This document shows, piece after piece, positions 5,183 to 6,087 of a stretch of DNA of 6,087 nucleotides. The notes under the pieces are model-generated. The model saw only the letters and a list, made by a program, of their open reading frames with translations, made no database searches and was not told where the DNA came from. Both the position numbers and the translations under genes were made by a program. Location: the NCBI GenBank assembly GCA_035642095.1, contig DASQTB010000122.1, positions 1 to 6,087 on the forward strand, written 5' to 3'. The stretch is from DASQTB01 sp035642095 (GTDB taxonomy: Bacteria > Actinomycetota > UBA4738 > CALAEC01). How positions within the stretch are numbered: position 1 is the first letter of the stretch; each line of letters begins with the position of its first letter.

Positions 5183-5901
5183 GGATCGTAGGGATCGTAG
5201 GGGGAGACGGGGGCGGCCCGCCGCCGATAGAAGAGCAGCGCGACGATCGCCCCGAACACGAACCCGCCGATATGGGCCCACCACGCCACCCCGGCGATCT
5301 CCCCGCCCAGGGAGCCGACACCCTGGAAGGCCTGGAGGACGAACCAGAACCCGAGGACGAGCCAGGCGGACAGCTCCGTGAGCTGAAGGAAGAAGAAGAT
5401 CGGGAGGAGCGTCAGCACGCGGGCGTGAGGGAACATCACGATGTACGCGCCGAGCGTGCCGGCAGTCGCCCCCGACGCCCCGATCAACGGCACCTGCGAG
5501 GATGGATTCGGCAGCGCCTGGGCATACGCCGCGACCAGTCCGGCGGCCAGGTAGAACAAGAGGAACACGGATCGGCCCATCCGATCTTCGACGTTGTTGC
5601 CGAAGACCCAGAGGTAGAGCATGTTACCGGCGATGTGGAGGAACCCGCCGTGCAGGAACATCGACGTGAACAGCGACTGGAGGACGTTCTTGCCGCCACA
5701 GGCTGCGGCGACCTCCGGGATCGGCTGGAGATCGATCATCTCCTCCGGGATGGCTCCGTGACAGAAAAAGAAGCGGGCCTGCTCCCGCGGCGTCCCGGTG
5801 ATCGGTTCCCACAGGAAGAACAGCGCAACATTGATCGCGATGAGGACCAGCGTGACCCAGGGTGTCCGCCGGGTAGGATTTGCGTCACGGAGCGGGATCA
5901 C
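5176..5901 (-). CDS. Rhomboid family intramembrane serine protease
   Basis: A 241-residue polytopic membrane protein that cleaves substrates within or near the lipid bilayer. The catalytic pair is visible: S143 in GASGATAG and H210 in WWAHIGGFVFG. The oxyanion-region motif HGGFLHIAGNMLYLWVFGN (84-102) holds H89 and N93, as in bacterial rhomboids. About six hydrophobic segments lie near 15-31, 78-101, 111-129, 138-156, 161-192 and 204-225. The loop after the first segment carries two cysteines (C47, C68) that could form a disulfide. The C-terminus ends in PYDPYDPY, encoded by a 9-bp tandem repeat. The GTG start overlaps the TGA of the upstream alpha/beta hydrolase as GTGA, so it is probably expressed by coupled translation from that gene's promoter, outside the window. 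The physiological substrate is unknown. Confidence 0.93.
   Translation of the reverse strand: MIPLRDANPTRRTPWVTLVLIAINVALFFLWEPITGTPREQARFFFCHGAIPEEMIDLQPIPEVAAACGGKNVLQSLFTSMFLHGGFLHIAGNMLYLWVFGNNVEDRMGRSVFLLFYLAAGLVAAYAQALPNPSSQVPLIGASGATAGTLGAYIVMFPHARVLTLLPIFFFLQLTELSAWLVLGFWFVLQAFQGVGSLGGEIAGVAWWAHIGGFVFGAIVALLFYRRRAAPVSPYDPYDPY
5182..5199. repeat. 9-bp tandem repeat (gggatcgta x2) at the rhomboid C-terminus
   Basis: Two exact copies of gggatcgta sit side by side, with a partial third unit (ggg) after them. On the minus strand they encode the repeated Tyr-Asp-Pro of the rhomboid tail. The HAD-GNAT stop codon (5180-5182) touches the repeat, so gain or loss of units would change the rhomboid tail by three residues without altering the HAD protein. 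Confidence 0.8.
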
Positions 5902-6087
5902 GTCGAGCGCGCCCCGGTTGCGGACTGAAGGTGGCGACGAGCGACCCGACGGATCTCGCCGTTGAACCGCTCGTGCTCCTCGAGGAATACCGCGTGACCG
6001 GCGTCGGGGAACCGAAGCGTGCGGGCCCGGGGCAGCCGATCGGCCAGCTCAAGGGTCTCCGCCGGATTGACCATCCTGTCGCGACCG
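5898..6087 (-). CDS. Alpha/beta hydrolase, C-terminal part (gene runs off the window)
   Basis: The last 62 codons of a minus-strand gene whose start lies beyond 6087. The peptide begins GRDRMVNPAETLELADRLPR and continues into LRFPDAGHAVFLEEHERF, followed by a basic tail ending in ARST. This is the C-terminal pattern of alpha/beta-hydrolase-fold enzymes: a strand carrying the third catalytic acid (Asp in GRDRMV), then the catalytic histidine in DAGHAVF (residue 31 of the visible part). The nucleophile serine is outside the window, so the reaction cannot be named; esterases, lactonases and C-C hydrolases are all possible. The TGA stop overlaps the rhomboid GTG start by 4 nt, so the two form an operon with likely translational coupling. 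Confidence 0.85.
   Translation of the reverse strand, partial: GRDRMVNPAETLELADRLPRARTLRFPDAGHAVFLEEHERFNGEIRRVARRHLQSATGARST

Noticed and set aside
4457..5284. Minus-strand open frame of 275 codons
   Set aside because: It is antisense to the HAD-GNAT gene, crosses into the rhomboid gene out of frame, and has no domain.
5272..5928. Plus-strand open frame of 218 codons
   Set aside because: It is antisense to the rhomboid protease, whose catalytic motifs and membrane segments are clear. The product is charged and has no motif.
1..6087. Mobile element, prophage, toxin-antitoxin or defence island
   Set aside because: No transposase, integrase, phage gene, long terminal repeats, CRISPR repeats or tRNA attachment site is visible, and base composition looks uniform by eye. 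The gene set is ordinary actinobacterial core.

Overview
The window looks like ordinary chromosome from a high-GC actinobacterium. The 3' end of the 23S rRNA gene (the actinobacterial form of the terminal ACUAAUAGGCCGAG segment) and the 5S gene both fit. So does the gene set: an Rv1691-like TPR protein, an Rv1692-like HAD phosphatase fused to a GNAT domain, a short secondary SSB, DUF1015 and a rhomboid protease. GTG starts are frequent, and several start codons have no Shine-Dalgarno but a TANNNT-like hexamer just upstream. An early-branching group such as Acidimicrobiia or a relative is my guess; the sequence does not settle it.

Layout. Positions 1 to about 102 are the end of 23S rRNA, followed by a roughly 55-nt spacer, 5S rRNA (158-275) and a strong GC hairpin terminator (284-307). 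The protein genes then alternate in orientation: an Arg-rich TPR protein (+, 332-1042), an MBL-fold hydrolase (-, 1047-1994), a short SSB-like OB-fold protein (+, 2074-2388), a DUF1015 protein (-, 2413-3567), a two-gene operon of a small TPR protein and a HAD-GNAT fusion (+, 3606-5182), and a two-gene operon on the minus strand running from a truncated alpha/beta hydrolase (from beyond 6087 to 5898) into a rhomboid protease (5901-5176). Convergent gene ends are 4 nt apart, 24 nt apart and overlapping by 7 nt. The two divergent promoter regions are 79 and 38 nt.

How the genes relate. Both co-directional pairs join through a 4-nt GTGA overlap, which suggests translational coupling. The TPR and HAD-GNAT genes resemble the Mycobacterium tuberculosis Rv1691-Rv1692 neighbourhood, where Rv1692 is a glycerol-3-phosphate phosphatase. 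Here the Rv1691-like TPR gene is about 2.6 kb away, next to the rRNA operon, and a different, smaller TPR protein is coupled to the phosphatase. Nothing links the MBL, SSB and DUF1015 proteins into a pathway.

I found no mobile element, CRISPR array, tRNA or clear undescribed system. The points most worth a second look are the HAD-GNAT fusion with an apparently intact acetyl-CoA loop, the repeated leaderless promoter arrangement, and the overlapping divergent -10 elements between the DUF1015 and TPR genes.
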